NCBI GenBank assembly: GCA_025936995.1
Contig: JAICSH010000010.1
Location: 1 to 53,713 of the forward strand
Length of the DNA: 53,713 bases
Source of the DNA: Thermoleophilia bacterium
GTDB lineage: Bacteria; Actinomycetota; Thermoleophilia; Gaiellales; Gaiellaceae
Reading direction: 5' to 3'
Below the pieces are notes generated by a model. That model was not told the origin of the DNA. It did no database searches and saw nothing but the letters and a program-made list of their open reading frames with translations. Of the stretch, positions 39,210 through 48,025 are shown piece after piece (the stretch's first letter is position 1; every line of letters starts with the position of its first letter). Position numbers and translations under genes: made by a program.

Positions 39210-40388
39210 ATGAAGGTCCTCTGCGTCGTCCACTACGCCAACTTCGGCGGTCCGCACAACGAGGCGCTGCGGCTCAGAGAGCCTCTGCGCCGTCAGGGCT
39301 GGGAGATCGAGGTCGCGATCCCGGACGAGCCTGGATCTGCGGCGGAGCGGCTCGGCGCGGAGGGCGTGCCCGTCCACGTGCTGCCGCTCTCGCGGCTGCG
39401 GGCCTCGCCCGACCCGCGGTTGCTCGGGCGGTTCCTACGGGACTTTCGGCCCACTGTCCGCGGACTCGAGGCGACGATCGAGGCGGCCGGCGCCGACGTC
39501 GTGCAGATCGGCGGCCTCGTGAACCCGCATGCCGCCTTCGCCGCGCGCCGCGCGGGAGCCGCGGTCGTGTGGCAGATCGTCGACTCACGGGCTCCGGCGA
39601 CTCTGCGGCGCCTTGCGATGCCCTTCGTCCGGCGCCTTGCGGACGCGGTCATGTTCGACGGCGAGGCGCTCATCGAGCTCCACGGCGGTCGCGACTCGCT
39701 CGCTGCGCCGGTGTTCGTCTACTTTCCTCCTGTCTCCACCGCGCGGCTCGTCCCCTCGACGGAGCATCGCAAAGAGGTCCGCGAGGAGCTCGGGATCCCG
39801 GCGGACGCCCCGGTGGTCGGAATGGTCTCGAGTTTCAACCCGATGAAGGGCGTCGAGCACTTCCTCGACGCCGCGGCGCTGGTCGCGGAGGCTCGTCCCG
39901 ACGCCTGGTTCGTGCTCGTGGGGGGCGCGCCGGAGTCTCACCGTTCCTACGAAGAGCGGCTGCGTCGCCGCGCAGCCGAGCTCGCGCTGCCGAACCCGGT
40001 CGTGTTCGCCGGGGAGCGCACCGACGTCGAGCGCTGGTATCCGGCCTTCGACGTCGACTTGATCACGTCGCTGCCTCGCTCCGAGGGCACCACGACGACG
40101 GCGATGGAGGCGCAGGCGTGCGGCATCCCCGTCGTCGCGACGCAGGTGGCCGCGGTGGCGGAGGTGGTCGCCGACGGCGTCACGGGCCTCCTCGTCCCGC
40201 CCGAGGAGCCGCGAGCGATCGCCGACGCGGTCCTGGAGCTGCTCGGCGACGACACGCTGCGGAGGCAGATGGGGGCGGCCGGCCGGAAGGCCGCCGTGGA
40301 GCGGTTCGACTCCGAGCGGGCTGCCGACGTCTATGTGCGGGCGTACGAGGCCGCCCTCTCCCACGCGGGCAGGCGCCGAGCTACTTGA
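39210..40388 (+). CDS. Glycosyltransferase family 4
   Basis: A 392-residue GT-B enzyme: MKVLCVVHYANFGGPHNEALRLREPL, VVQIGGLVNPHAAFAARRAGAAVVWQIVDSRAP, VVGMVSSFNPMKGVEHFLDAAALV, WFVLVGGAPESHRSYEERLR, DVDLITSLPRSEGTTTTAMEAQACGIPVVATQVAAVAEVV. The SEGTTTTxMEAQACGIPVV block is the donor-binding EX7E region. It stands alone between divergent and convergent neighbours; its end overlaps the Wzy-like gene by 8 nt. Confidence 0.88.
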   Translation: MKVLCVVHYANFGGPHNEALRLREPLRRQGWEIEVAIPDEPGSAAERLGAEGVPVHVLPLSRLRASPDPRLLGRFLRDFRPTVRGLEATIEAAGADVVQIGGLVNPHAAFAARRAGAAVVWQIVDSRAPATLRRLAMPFVRRLADAVMFDGEALIELHGGRDSLAAPVFVYFPPVSTARLVPSTEHRKEVREELGIPADAPVVGMVSSFNPMKGVEHFLDAAALVAEARPDAWFVLVGGAPESHRSYEERLRRRAAELALPNPVVFAGERTDVERWYPAFDVDLITSLPRSEGTTTTAMEAQACGIPVVATQVAAVAEVVADGVTGLLVPPEEPRAIADAVLELLGDDTLRRQMGAAGRKAAVERFDSERAADVYVRAYEAALSHAGRRRAT

Positions 40389-42444
40389 CCTTGTCGCCCT
40401 TGGTGTGAGGGTGCTTATGAGGGGACGGGGGGTTGACCTGGATGGACGCGATGAGCTCGACCATTGTGGTCTGCGCTACGTGTGGCGCATCCGGCCCGAG
40501 CCAGAGGATCGCGCGATAGTCCCGTCCCTTGACGCTGAAGATTGAACCGCCCTGCTCCGTGGCCCTCGGCAGTCCGGTGATGTTGGGGTAGTCCTTGAGG
40601 TCGTGCGGCAAGCGGTTGATCGCGGCGTGGCCTCTCTGGCGGGGAATCTGGTAAAGCTCGAAGAAGATGCCGTCCACCGGGAACGTCGCGCCCGGCCCGC
40701 CGAGCTCGGGGTCCCGCTTGAGCGGGTAGCTAGCGACGACGACGCCGTTAACTCGGACGCCGTGCCTTCCGGAGACCGCGTGGCGCGAGCTGACGAAGTA
40801 GCGCTGGTGGAAGTTTCCCGGGTATCCGAACCGGACGTCACCGACGACCGCAGCCTTCGTCGGCTGGCCGGCCGCGATCGACCCTACGAACTGTGGGGGC
40901 TTGGCCACAAACGCGGCTGCGCCGATCGCGATGCCGGCGACAGCTGCTGCCGGCAGGGCGAGGCCGACGCGGAGCCAGGAGGACGATCGGAAGTCGATGC
41001 GCGTGACGAGGACGCCCAAGGCGAAGGCGTTTAGCGGATTGTCCTGCAGGTGTGTGGCGGCGGCAAACGCTGCAGTGATCCCGAGGAGCGGCAGCGCCGC
41101 ATAGACGACCGGCGTCGGGTCGCGGCGTTCAAGCGCCGTTTCGAGCGCGCGTATGCCGAGGAGCGCAGCGCCCATCACGAATGCGGCCAGCCAGGCGAAG
41201 CCGAGCAAGCCATACTTGAGCAGGAACTCGTAGGGCAGGTTGTGGATTTCCTGCACGTGGGCTAGATCTCGCCCGCCGTAGACGAGCGTGTTGGCAAAGA
41301 TCGCCGGTGCGTTCGTCTCGTCGACGGATCCGCCGAGACCGCGTCCGAAGACGAACGAGACTGGGGAGCTCCGGATCGCCGATCGAACCTGGTACGCCTC
41401 GTAGCTCCGCCCGACGTTCGACGGGTCGCTGCCGCGGTACTGGCCACGCAGGGTCGCACCGTCTGCGGTGAAAGCAATGAACCCCGCAAGCGCGACCACA
41501 GCCAGGCATGCGACGAGCCACTGCGGCATGAGCGGTCGCAGGCGGACGAGAAGATAGGCGATGACCCCGAGCGCGGCCGCGAGTTCGATTGCGGTCGTCG
41601 TGCCCGACCCGTGCTTGATCGCGAGGACGTCGGCGCCGAGCAGGACGAGTGCAAGGCCGGGCTTGAGGAAGCCCGTCGCTCGCGGCTGGAGCAGGGCGAA
41701 CGCCAGCGCTGCGGCGCAAGCGGCCTCCAGATACGTGAAGAGTGGCGTCGTGTCCCAGACAAGGATTCCCTGGGCCACCGCCAGTGCGAGGAGCAGATCC
41801 ACGAGCTCGCTTGCCCCCAGACGGCTGGCCTCTGCGGTGACTGCCCGGCCGGCGATGTAGGCGAAAACGAAGAACACGACCAAGCCGAGGTCCTGCGCGA
41901 TGTAGGACTTCGGCGCATGGTGGACGAGACCGAGGACGAGATCGGGCGCGATGAACAACGCGTATGCCGCGAAGAGCCAGTCCATCGTGGTCGCGTCGCG
42001 CCAGACGAGCGCTCGGTCCCGCCACAGCGCACGAGACCTGAGGCGAATGGGGAGTGCCTGCAGCACCACCGGTGCGAGCAGCACGAACATCAGCGGCAGC
42101 GCGATTCGCGTGTCGAGGCCCGAGTTCACGAAGCCGTTGGTGGTCGAAAGGCGCGTCAGTATCCAGTCGCCGCCGACGGAGACGGCCACCATCGCTCCGA
42201 CGAGCGAGCGGAAGTAGCGGCGAGCTGGATCAGGCGTCAGTCGGCGGACGACGAGGATGATGGCGATGCCGGCGAACGCGGCTCCGGCCGCCGCCAGCCG
42301 GCGGTCGTTGTTCGCCTGTGCAAGCGTTACGACCGCCGAACCGAGCAGCCAGACAGCGCCGGTGGCAAGGTTGCTGCGTTGAGCGCGGCGAGCCGGGCGA
42401 TCCGTCGTGACTGCGCCCGCCACCAGACCCTCCTTCACGCTCAC
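40381..42444 (-). CDS. O-antigen ligase/polymerase-like membrane protein with C-terminal extracytoplasmic domain (third of three)
   Basis: A 687-residue protein with about 12 hydrophobic segments over the first 500 residues. Wzy_C-like features: YQVRSAIRSSPVSFVFGRGLGGSVDE, VQEIHNLPYEFLLKYGLLGFAWLAAFVMG, and LQDNPLNAFALGVL. After a helix at about residue 510, some 160 residues look soluble and outside the membrane (QRYFVSSRHAVSGRHGVRVNGVVVASYPL, FPVDGIFFELYQIPRQ) and end in a His/Lys-rich tail. I do not recognise this domain. GTG 42444 is 7 nt after a TACACT box; a second GTG two codons on is possible. Confidence 0.75.
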   Translation of the reverse strand: MSVKEGLVAGAVTTDRPARRAQRSNLATGAVWLLGSAVVTLAQANNDRRLAAAGAAFAGIAIILVVRRLTPDPARRYFRSLVGAMVAVSVGGDWILTRLSTTNGFVNSGLDTRIALPLMFVLLAPVVLQALPIRLRSRALWRDRALVWRDATTMDWLFAAYALFIAPDLVLGLVHHAPKSYIAQDLGLVVFFVFAYIAGRAVTAEASRLGASELVDLLLALAVAQGILVWDTTPLFTYLEAACAAALAFALLQPRATGFLKPGLALVLLGADVLAIKHGSGTTTAIELAAALGVIAYLLVRLRPLMPQWLVACLAVVALAGFIAFTADGATLRGQYRGSDPSNVGRSYEAYQVRSAIRSSPVSFVFGRGLGGSVDETNAPAIFANTLVYGGRDLAHVQEIHNLPYEFLLKYGLLGFAWLAAFVMGAALLGIRALETALERRDPTPVVYAALPLLGITAAFAAATHLQDNPLNAFALGVLVTRIDFRSSSWLRVGLALPAAAVAGIAIGAAAFVAKPPQFVGSIAAGQPTKAAVVGDVRFGYPGNFHQRYFVSSRHAVSGRHGVRVNGVVVASYPLKRDPELGGPGATFPVDGIFFELYQIPRQRGHAAINRLPHDLKDYPNITGLPRATEQGGSIFSVKGRDYRAILWLGPDAPHVAQTTMVELIASIQVNPPSPHKHPHTKGDKVK

Positions 42445-42451
42445 GTCGACG

Positions 42452-42457
42452 AGTGTA
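42452..42457 (-). promoter_or_regulatory. Candidate leaderless -10 box of the third Wzy-like gene
   Basis: TACACT on the minus strand, 7 nt before GTG 42444. Confidence 0.45.
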
Positions 42458-42546
42458 GCCCTCCTTTGTGAGAACGGACCTCGTGCTTCGCGGGCGCCGT
42501 TCTTGAAGCTTCCGTAAAGGGCGGCGGTGGGCGCCGACGCGTCCGC

Positions 42547-42552
42547 TAGCGT
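42547..42552 (+). promoter_or_regulatory. Candidate leaderless -10 box of glycoside hydrolase 1
   Basis: TAGCGT, 8 nt before GTG 42561. Confidence 0.45.
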
Positions 42553-42560
42553 GTGCCGCC

Positions 42561-44078
42561 GTGCCGTTGAGGGTCTCGCGGAGGTCGCTGTGGGTCGGTG
42601 TCGCAGGTGCCTGCGCCCTCGGGCTTGCGCTTGCCGGTGGTACGGCGAGCTACGCCAGTGCCGGGGGCCGGCTTCGCACGACACAGCAAGTCCACACGTA
42701 CAGCACCAAGTCGACGCTTCCTCTCCGTACGTCCCTGCTCGATCCCTATTCGTTCACCGGCACCCAGCAGGAGACCGCGTTCCAGATGGCGCACGCCGCC
42801 GGCGTGAGTTATGTCCGCCTCGTTGTGCCCTGGTCGGAAGTCGCGCCGAGCGCCCGTCCGAGCGACTTCGTACCGACCGATCCCAAATCTCCGTACTACA
42901 ACTGGGCCTGGTTGGACCGCACCGTCGAGGCGATGGTGGCGAACCGGCTTACGCCGATGCTCGACATCACGAGCGCTCCGAGCTGGGCTCTCGCGCGGCA
43001 GGGCAACGGCCGCACGGCGGGCGCGCCGAGCGCGAGTCAGCTCGCGGCTTTCGCGAAGGCTCTGGCTCTCCGCTACGACGGCTCCAACGGCGAGCCGCCG
43101 GTGCACGTCTACCAGGTCTGGAACGAGCCCAATCTCAGTCTCGACCTCTCCCCGATCAAGGCGGCGAGTGTCTACCGGGGGATGGTGAACGCGTTCGCCG
43201 CCGCCGTCCACGGGGTCAGTCACTCGAACCTCGTCGTCGCCGGGGCGCTGGATCCGTTCGAGAACCTGGCGAACACGTTCGTCTCGCAGGCTCCGCTCGC
43301 GTTCATGCGCTCGTTCCTCTGCCTCTCGATGGGAAATCCCAAGGCGAAGAGCCCCGCGAAGAGGAAGCCCCGAGCGACCTGCAAGGCCAAGGTGCACTTC
43401 GACGCCTGGTCACACCACCCGTACACCTTCGGTGGGCCGTTCGGACACGCGAAGCGCAAGGACGACGTCTCCCTCGGCGATCTGCCGAAGATGCGGGACA
43501 TGCTCCGCACCGCGGCGAAGCTCCACCGCGTCGTCTCCTCGCGCCCCGTGCAGTTCTGGGTGACCGAGATCGGCTGGGACACGAACCCGCCGAGGAGGCA
43601 CGGGGTGCCGCTCGGCCTCGAGGCGCGCTGGACGTCGGAATCGCTGTACCAGATGTGGCACTCGGGCGTGTCGCTCGTCACTTGGTTCCTGCTGCAGGAC
43701 CAGGCGAGCCCGAGCGCGTACCAGTCGGGTCTCTTCTTCCACTCGAAGACGCTGAAGCAGGCGAAGCCGAAGCCGATGCGGACCGCCTACCGCTTCCCGT
43801 TCGTCGCCTACCTCGGCCAGGGGACCGTGCAGGTCTGGGGACGCGACGCGACGAGCAAGAAGACGCTCGTCACCGTTCAGGAACGGCACGGAACGCACGG
43901 CCGCTGGAGGACCGTCGCGCGGATCCGCGCGAACCGGTCCGGGATCTTCCTCGCGACGCTGCGTCTCCACGCGGCCACGACGGACTGGTTCAGGGCGACC
44001 GCAGCAGGCTCCGGGAAGTCCCTGGCCTTCTCGCTCGCGGTGCCGAAGAACCAGCGGTACGGACCCTGGGGCAACTGA
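42561..44078 (+). CDS. Secreted clan GH-A-like glycoside hydrolase, tandem copy 1
   Basis: A 505-residue exported protein. The signal peptide covers residues about 7-35. The (beta/alpha)8 core has VSYVRLVVPWSEVAP, the acid/base Glu189 in YQVWNEPNLS and the likely nucleophile Glu336 in FWVTEIGWDT, as in GH5/GH39-like clan A enzymes. WSHHPYTFGGPFGHAKRKDDVSLGDLPKM lies between. A C-terminal beta domain (about residues 415-500) ends RYGPWGN. A glycosidase inside a polysaccharide locus (compare PslG in Psl clusters) may trim or release the polymer. The next gene is a paralogue in tandem. Confidence 0.85.
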   Translation: MPLRVSRRSLWVGVAGACALGLALAGGTASYASAGGRLRTTQQVHTYSTKSTLPLRTSLLDPYSFTGTQQETAFQMAHAAGVSYVRLVVPWSEVAPSARPSDFVPTDPKSPYYNWAWLDRTVEAMVANRLTPMLDITSAPSWALARQGNGRTAGAPSASQLAAFAKALALRYDGSNGEPPVHVYQVWNEPNLSLDLSPIKAASVYRGMVNAFAAAVHGVSHSNLVVAGALDPFENLANTFVSQAPLAFMRSFLCLSMGNPKAKSPAKRKPRATCKAKVHFDAWSHHPYTFGGPFGHAKRKDDVSLGDLPKMRDMLRTAAKLHRVVSSRPVQFWVTEIGWDTNPPRRHGVPLGLEARWTSESLYQMWHSGVSLVTWFLLQDQASPSAYQSGLFFHSKTLKQAKPKPMRTAYRFPFVAYLGQGTVQVWGRDATSKKTLVTVQERHGTHGRWRTVARIRANRSGIFLATLRLHAATTDWFRATAAGSGKSLAFSLAVPKNQRYGPWGN

Positions 44079-44156
44079 GCGGCTTCCCCGGAATCCCTTC
44101 TCCGCTAACGCTGTAAAGGCTTCGCAAGGACTTCGGCGACCCTGCCGTATCGCGGC

Positions 44157-44162
44157 TAGCTT
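44157..44162 (+). promoter_or_regulatory. Candidate leaderless -10 box of glycoside hydrolase 2
   Basis: TAGCTT, 8 nt before GTG 44171. It suggests the second hydrolase has its own promoter. Confidence 0.45.
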
Positions 44163-44170
44163 GTCCGCCG

Positions 44171-45661
44171 GTGGGGGTCACCAGTCGCAACCTCTTCGTA
44201 CTCGTCGCAATCGTGGTCTTGGCCGCGACGGCGGCGTCGTCCGGCTCGGCCAGCGCGCGCCACGCGTCGAATGCCGTCCGGACGTACTCGACGCATGGCA
44301 CTGCTCCTCTGCGGACGTCGCTCGACGATCCGTTCACGTTCACCGGGGCGCAGAGGGCCGCCGGATTCCTGAAGGCCGCGTCGGCCGGCGCCTCGTACGT
44401 CCGGATGATCGTGCCCTGGAATCTGATCGCGCCTTCCTCGCTGTCCTCCGATTTCGACGCGGCCGATCCCGCGTCGAAGGACTATTCGTGGGGCTGGATG
44501 GACAGCACGGTCGATGCCGCCGAGAAGGCAGGTCTGACGCCGATCCTCGACATCGCACGCGCGCCGGACTGGGCGCTGGCCAAGAAGCACGGCAAGCGCA
44601 TCAACACGCCCAAGATCTCGTCGCTCGGCCAGTTCGCCAAGGCGGTCGCGCTCCATTACGACGGGAAGCACGATGCACCGGCCGTCCACGTCTTCCAGGT
44701 CTGGAACGAGCCGAATCTCAGCCAGGACCTGTCGCCCGTCAACGCGGCCACCTACCGCTCGATGGTGAATGCCGTCGCGACGTCCGTCCACGGGGTCAGC
44801 AGGTCGAACCTCGTTGTCGCCGGCGGCCTCGACCCGTTCGGGCACAAGGGGAAGACCTGGAACTCCGTCTCCCCGCTCGCCTACATGCGCTCCCTCCTCT
44901 GCGTCTCGATGGGGAATCCCAAGGCGAAGTCGGCACGGCTACGGAAGCCTCACGCGACCTGCAAGGCGCGGGCGCAGTTCGACGTCTGGTCGCACCACCC
45001 GTACACGTTCAACGGCCCGTTCGGCCATGCGAGGCGGAAGGACGACGTCTCCCTCGGCGACCTGCCGGAGATGCGCTCGGTCCTGCGCACCGCGCTCAAG
45101 CTGCACCGGATCTCGTCCAGGCACGGCGTCCAGTTCTGGGTCACCGAGTTCAGCTGGGACACGAAGCCGCCCCGCCGCCACGCAGCGCCGGTCAGCCTCG
45201 CGTCGCGCTGGACGGCGGAGGCGCTGTACCAGATGTGGAGGTCCGGCGTCTCGCTCGTGACGTGGTTCGGCCTCGAGGACAAGGGCGGCAAAAGCCCGTA
45301 TCAGAGCGGCCTCTACTTCCACGCGAAGTCGCTCGAGAACGCCCGCGCGAAGCCGGTGCGGACCGCCTTCCGCTTCCCGTTCGTCGCCTATCTCGGCCAC
45401 GGCAAGATCACCGTCTGGGGCCGGAACGCGACGAGCAACAAGCAAATCGTGACCATCCAGCGCCGCCTCGGCACGCACGGGCACTGGCGGTCGGTGGCGC
45501 GGATCCGCTCGAACGCCGCGGGGATCTTCCAGGCGAAACTCGAGGTCTCGGCAACGGGTAAGGACTGGCTCCGCGCCAGGGCTGCCGGCTCGGGCAACTC
45601 ACTCGCGTTCTCACTGACGCGGCCCTCGCCGAAGCTCCGTTACGGCCCCTGGGGCAACTGA
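44171..45661 (+). CDS. Secreted clan GH-A-like glycoside hydrolase, tandem copy 2
   Basis: A 496-residue paralogue of the preceding gene with the same layout: signal peptide (LFVLVAIVVLAATAASSGSASA), RTYSTHGTAPLRTSLDDPF, VIVPWNLIAP-like strand, acid/base Glu180 in FQVWNEPNLS, WSHHPYTFNGPFGHARRKDDVSLGDLPEM, nucleophile Glu326 in FWVTEFSWDT, the same C-terminal beta domain and the same last residues RYGPWGN. IGWDT changed to FSWDT and other differences near the active site hint at a distinct linkage or sugar. Both catalytic glutamates are kept, so it is probably active. Confidence 0.85.
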   Translation: MGVTSRNLFVLVAIVVLAATAASSGSASARHASNAVRTYSTHGTAPLRTSLDDPFTFTGAQRAAGFLKAASAGASYVRMIVPWNLIAPSSLSSDFDAADPASKDYSWGWMDSTVDAAEKAGLTPILDIARAPDWALAKKHGKRINTPKISSLGQFAKAVALHYDGKHDAPAVHVFQVWNEPNLSQDLSPVNAATYRSMVNAVATSVHGVSRSNLVVAGGLDPFGHKGKTWNSVSPLAYMRSLLCVSMGNPKAKSARLRKPHATCKARAQFDVWSHHPYTFNGPFGHARRKDDVSLGDLPEMRSVLRTALKLHRISSRHGVQFWVTEFSWDTKPPRRHAAPVSLASRWTAEALYQMWRSGVSLVTWFGLEDKGGKSPYQSGLYFHAKSLENARAKPVRTAFRFPFVAYLGHGKITVWGRNATSNKQIVTIQRRLGTHGHWRSVARIRSNAAGIFQAKLEVSATGKDWLRARAAGSGNSLAFSLTRPSPKLRYGPWGN

Positions 45662-45675
45662 GCCGCCCTCGCCGC

Positions 45676-45681
45676 TAGCGT
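45676..45681 (+). promoter_or_regulatory. Candidate -10 box
   Basis: TAGCGT, 11 nt before ATG 45693; slightly longer spacing than most in this window. Confidence 0.35.
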
Positions 45682-45692
45682 TCGGCCGCGAG

Positions 45693-46790
45693 ATGGTCGC
45701 GGCTGTCGTCCTGTTCTGGGCCTCGCTCGCCGCGCTCGCGTGGACGCATGCTCTCTATCCGCTCGCGATCGCGCTCCTGGCGCGCGCCAGAACGAGGACG
45801 GTCGCGCGTGACGACGCCTACCTCCCGTCGGTCGCTCTCATCGTGACCGCGTACAACGAGGAGGACGCGATCGAGCGCCGCCTCGAGAATCTCCGCGGCC
45901 TCGACTATCCGCCGGAGCTGCTCGAGCTCGTGGTCACCTCCGACGCGTCCACCGACCGCACCGAGGAGCTCGCCGAGGGGGCGGGTGCGCGCGTGATCCG
46001 CAACGCGCGCGGGGGCAAGGTCGCAGCGCAGGACGCCGCCGTGCGCGCCACGGACGCGGAAGTCGTCGCCTTCTCCGACGCGAACGCGACCTGGGCTCCC
46101 GACGCCCTCCGGAAGCTCGTCCGGAACCTCGCCGACCGGGGAGTCGCGTATGTCTGCGGCCGCCTCAGGCTCGAGTCCGCAGACGGTGCGAACAAGGAAG
46201 GTGTCTACTGGCGGTACGAGCTCGTGACCCGCGCGGGGGAGTCGCGGCTCGGCTCGGTTACGGCCGGCAACGGCGCGATCTACGCGCTCCGGCGCTCCGA
46301 CTACGCGGAGGTCGACCCGCGCTTCGGCCACGACCTCGCCCTCCCGTACCTGATGGTGCAGCGCGGCCGCCGTGCGGTCTACGAGCCGGAGGCGCTCGCC
46401 CTCGAGCGGCCTACGCCGACGAACGAGACCGAGTACCGGCGCAAGGTGCGGATGTTCGAGCACTCGTGGCTCATCGTCCTCCGCGGCCGGATGCTGCGCG
46501 GCCAGCCGCCGGGCTACCTCCTCGCGCTCCTCTCCCACCGGCACCTGCGCTACGCGAGCGGGCTGCTCCACCTGATTCTGTTGGGCAGCTCGCTCGCCCT
46601 ACTCGCACACGGCACGGTTTACGCTGTCCTTCTCGGCCTGCAGCTCGGCCTCCTAGCGGCCGCGCTTGCCGGCGTCGGGATCGCCCGCTACTACGTCCTG
46701 ATCACATGGGCCACCGTCGTCTCGCTCTGGAACTACTTCCGCCGCGGCGCTCCGGCGACGTGGACGCCTCAGCGCGAGAGGGTCGCCTGA
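45693..46790 (+). CDS. Membrane-bound glycosyltransferase family 2
   Basis: A 365-residue processive-type GT2. One N-terminal helix, then SVALIVTAYNEEDAIERRLENL, VVTSDASTDRTEELAEGAGARVI, VVAFSDANATWAPDALRKLV (DxD-like SDAN), TAGNGAIYALRRSDYAEVD, GHDLALPYLMVQRG, YRRKVRMFEHSW (place of the QxxRW-type motif), and two or three C-terminal helices. Similar to IcaA/hyaluronan-synthase-like enzymes that both polymerise and translocate, but it lacks a clear QxxRW, so processivity is uncertain. Its stop lies inside the next reading frame. Confidence 0.83.
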   Translation: MVAAVVLFWASLAALAWTHALYPLAIALLARARTRTVARDDAYLPSVALIVTAYNEEDAIERRLENLRGLDYPPELLELVVTSDASTDRTEELAEGAGARVIRNARGGKVAAQDAAVRATDAEVVAFSDANATWAPDALRKLVRNLADRGVAYVCGRLRLESADGANKEGVYWRYELVTRAGESRLGSVTAGNGAIYALRRSDYAEVDPRFGHDLALPYLMVQRGRRAVYEPEALALERPTPTNETEYRRKVRMFEHSWLIVLRGRMLRGQPPGYLLALLSHRHLRYASGLLHLILLGSSLALLAHGTVYAVLLGLQLGLLAAALAGVGIARYYVLITWATVVSLWNYFRRGAPATWTPQRERVA

Positions 46791-48025
46791 ACCAGGCCGT
46801 CGAGACGCAGGGCGTCGCCCTGACCCGTCGTCCGACAGCAGCTGAGGCCGGATTCGCCCTCGCGTGCTTCGTCGCCTCGGCCGCGACGGTGCAGAAATAC
46901 GGGGGAACCGCAGGCACGCTCGTGTACCTCGTGGTGCTGCTCGGCGGGGTGCCGCTGTTCCTGCGCACGGCGGTGCGCCATTTCCCACATCTTCCGATGT
47001 CGGCGATCGTTCTGATCGCGGTCGGGAGCCTCCTCCTGCTGGCAGTGCTCTTCTTCGTGCTCTACCCGCACGCGAACACACACGCCGCAGGAGTGGGGAG
47101 CGATCGGGACGACGCCGCGGACATGGGTGCTCATGCGCTGCTGCGCGGCCAATGGCCGTACTACGGACGAACGTATCTCGGTGGGCACGTCTCCCAACTA
47201 CCGGGCCTGCTGGTGCTCGCGGTGCCCTTCGTCGCGCTCGGCCACAGCGCCTACGCGGCGTTCTTCTGGCTTCCAGTCCTGTTCGGGCTCCTGTCGCGTT
47301 TGCGAGGAGAAGGGCGAGTGCCGCTCATCCTCACGTTGCTCGTGCTGATCGCGTCGCCGGTCGTGGTGCGAGAGGTCGTGACCGGGGGCGACCTGCTTGC
47401 GAACACGGTCTCAGTGATGCTCGCGATGTGGTTTGTCGCGGCCGCACTCGTGCGTGACTACCGGTGGAGGCTCGTGCTCGCCGACGTGTTCCTCGGCTTC
47501 GTCCTCTCGTCGAGGGTCAACTTCCTCTTCATCCTGGTGCCGCTCGCCGCGCTTGCGTGGAAGCGGTTCGGCGTGAGACGCGCGCTCGACTTCCTGGTGC
47601 CCACCGGTGTTGGCTTCTTGGCCGTGACCCTGCCGTTCTATGTCGGAAAGTCGTCGTTCCCGCCGTTCGCGGCGAGTGACCACCTCGCCAGCTTCGACGG
47701 CAACGTTCCCGGTGGAGAGGCGCTCGTCATCGCGGCTGCGATCGTGCTCGCGATCATCCTGGCCTTGGTCGCGCAGCCCAACCTCGGGAGCGTGTTCGCC
47801 CAGGCTGCGACCGTCCAGGCGTTCTTCATCGTCGCCGTCGCGGTGCACGATGCGATAACGGCCGGGGCGCTCGATCTCACGGAGCTGGCGCCGGGATACG
47901 GACTCCCGGTCGCATTGCTCGCGCTGGGGGCGCTGACGTGCGCGACGCCCTACTTTCGCAGCCTGGAGGGATCCGTCCCGCAACGCGTCGGCCGCGTCAA
48001 AGCCGCCGCCCGAGCGGCTGACTGA
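46760..48025 (+). CDS. Polytopic membrane protein, GT-C-like
   Basis: About 421 residues with some 10 hydrophobic segments. After two helices it has GVGSDRDDAADMGAHALLRGQWPYYGRTYLGGHVSQLPG, an acidic loop and TYLGGHxSxxPG pattern seen in actinobacterial polyprenol-phosphate-sugar-dependent membrane transferases (GT-C/GT87-like). LLSRLRGEGRVPLILTLLVL and SSRVNFLFILVPLAALAWKRF follow. The start is unclear: GTG 46760 lies inside the preceding gene; CTG 46787 overlaps that gene's stop as CTGA and is preceded by GAGAGGG. The stop overlaps the next ATG by one base (TGATG). Confidence 0.68.
   Translation: MDASAREGRLNQAVETQGVALTRRPTAAEAGFALACFVASAATVQKYGGTAGTLVYLVVLLGGVPLFLRTAVRHFPHLPMSAIVLIAVGSLLLLAVLFFVLYPHANTHAAGVGSDRDDAADMGAHALLRGQWPYYGRTYLGGHVSQLPGLLVLAVPFVALGHSAYAAFFWLPVLFGLLSRLRGEGRVPLILTLLVLIASPVVVREVVTGGDLLANTVSVMLAMWFVAAALVRDYRWRLVLADVFLGFVLSSRVNFLFILVPLAALAWKRFGVRRALDFLVPTGVGFLAVTLPFYVGKSSFPPFAASDHLASFDGNVPGGEALVIAAAIVLAIILALVAQPNLGSVFAQAATVQAFFIVAVAVHDAITAGALDLTELAPGYGLPVALLALGALTCATPYFRSLEGSVPQRVGRVKAAARAAD

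Noticed and set aside
42513-44118. Shared GTAAAGG upstream of both glycoside hydrolases as an activator site
   Set aside because: Only seven bases, at different distances from the two -10 boxes; could be chance or remain from the duplication.
45693-46790. Cellulose- or hyaluronan-type processive synthase
   Set aside because: The GT2 core is clear, but no definite QxxRW motif is visible, so I did not assign a processive product.
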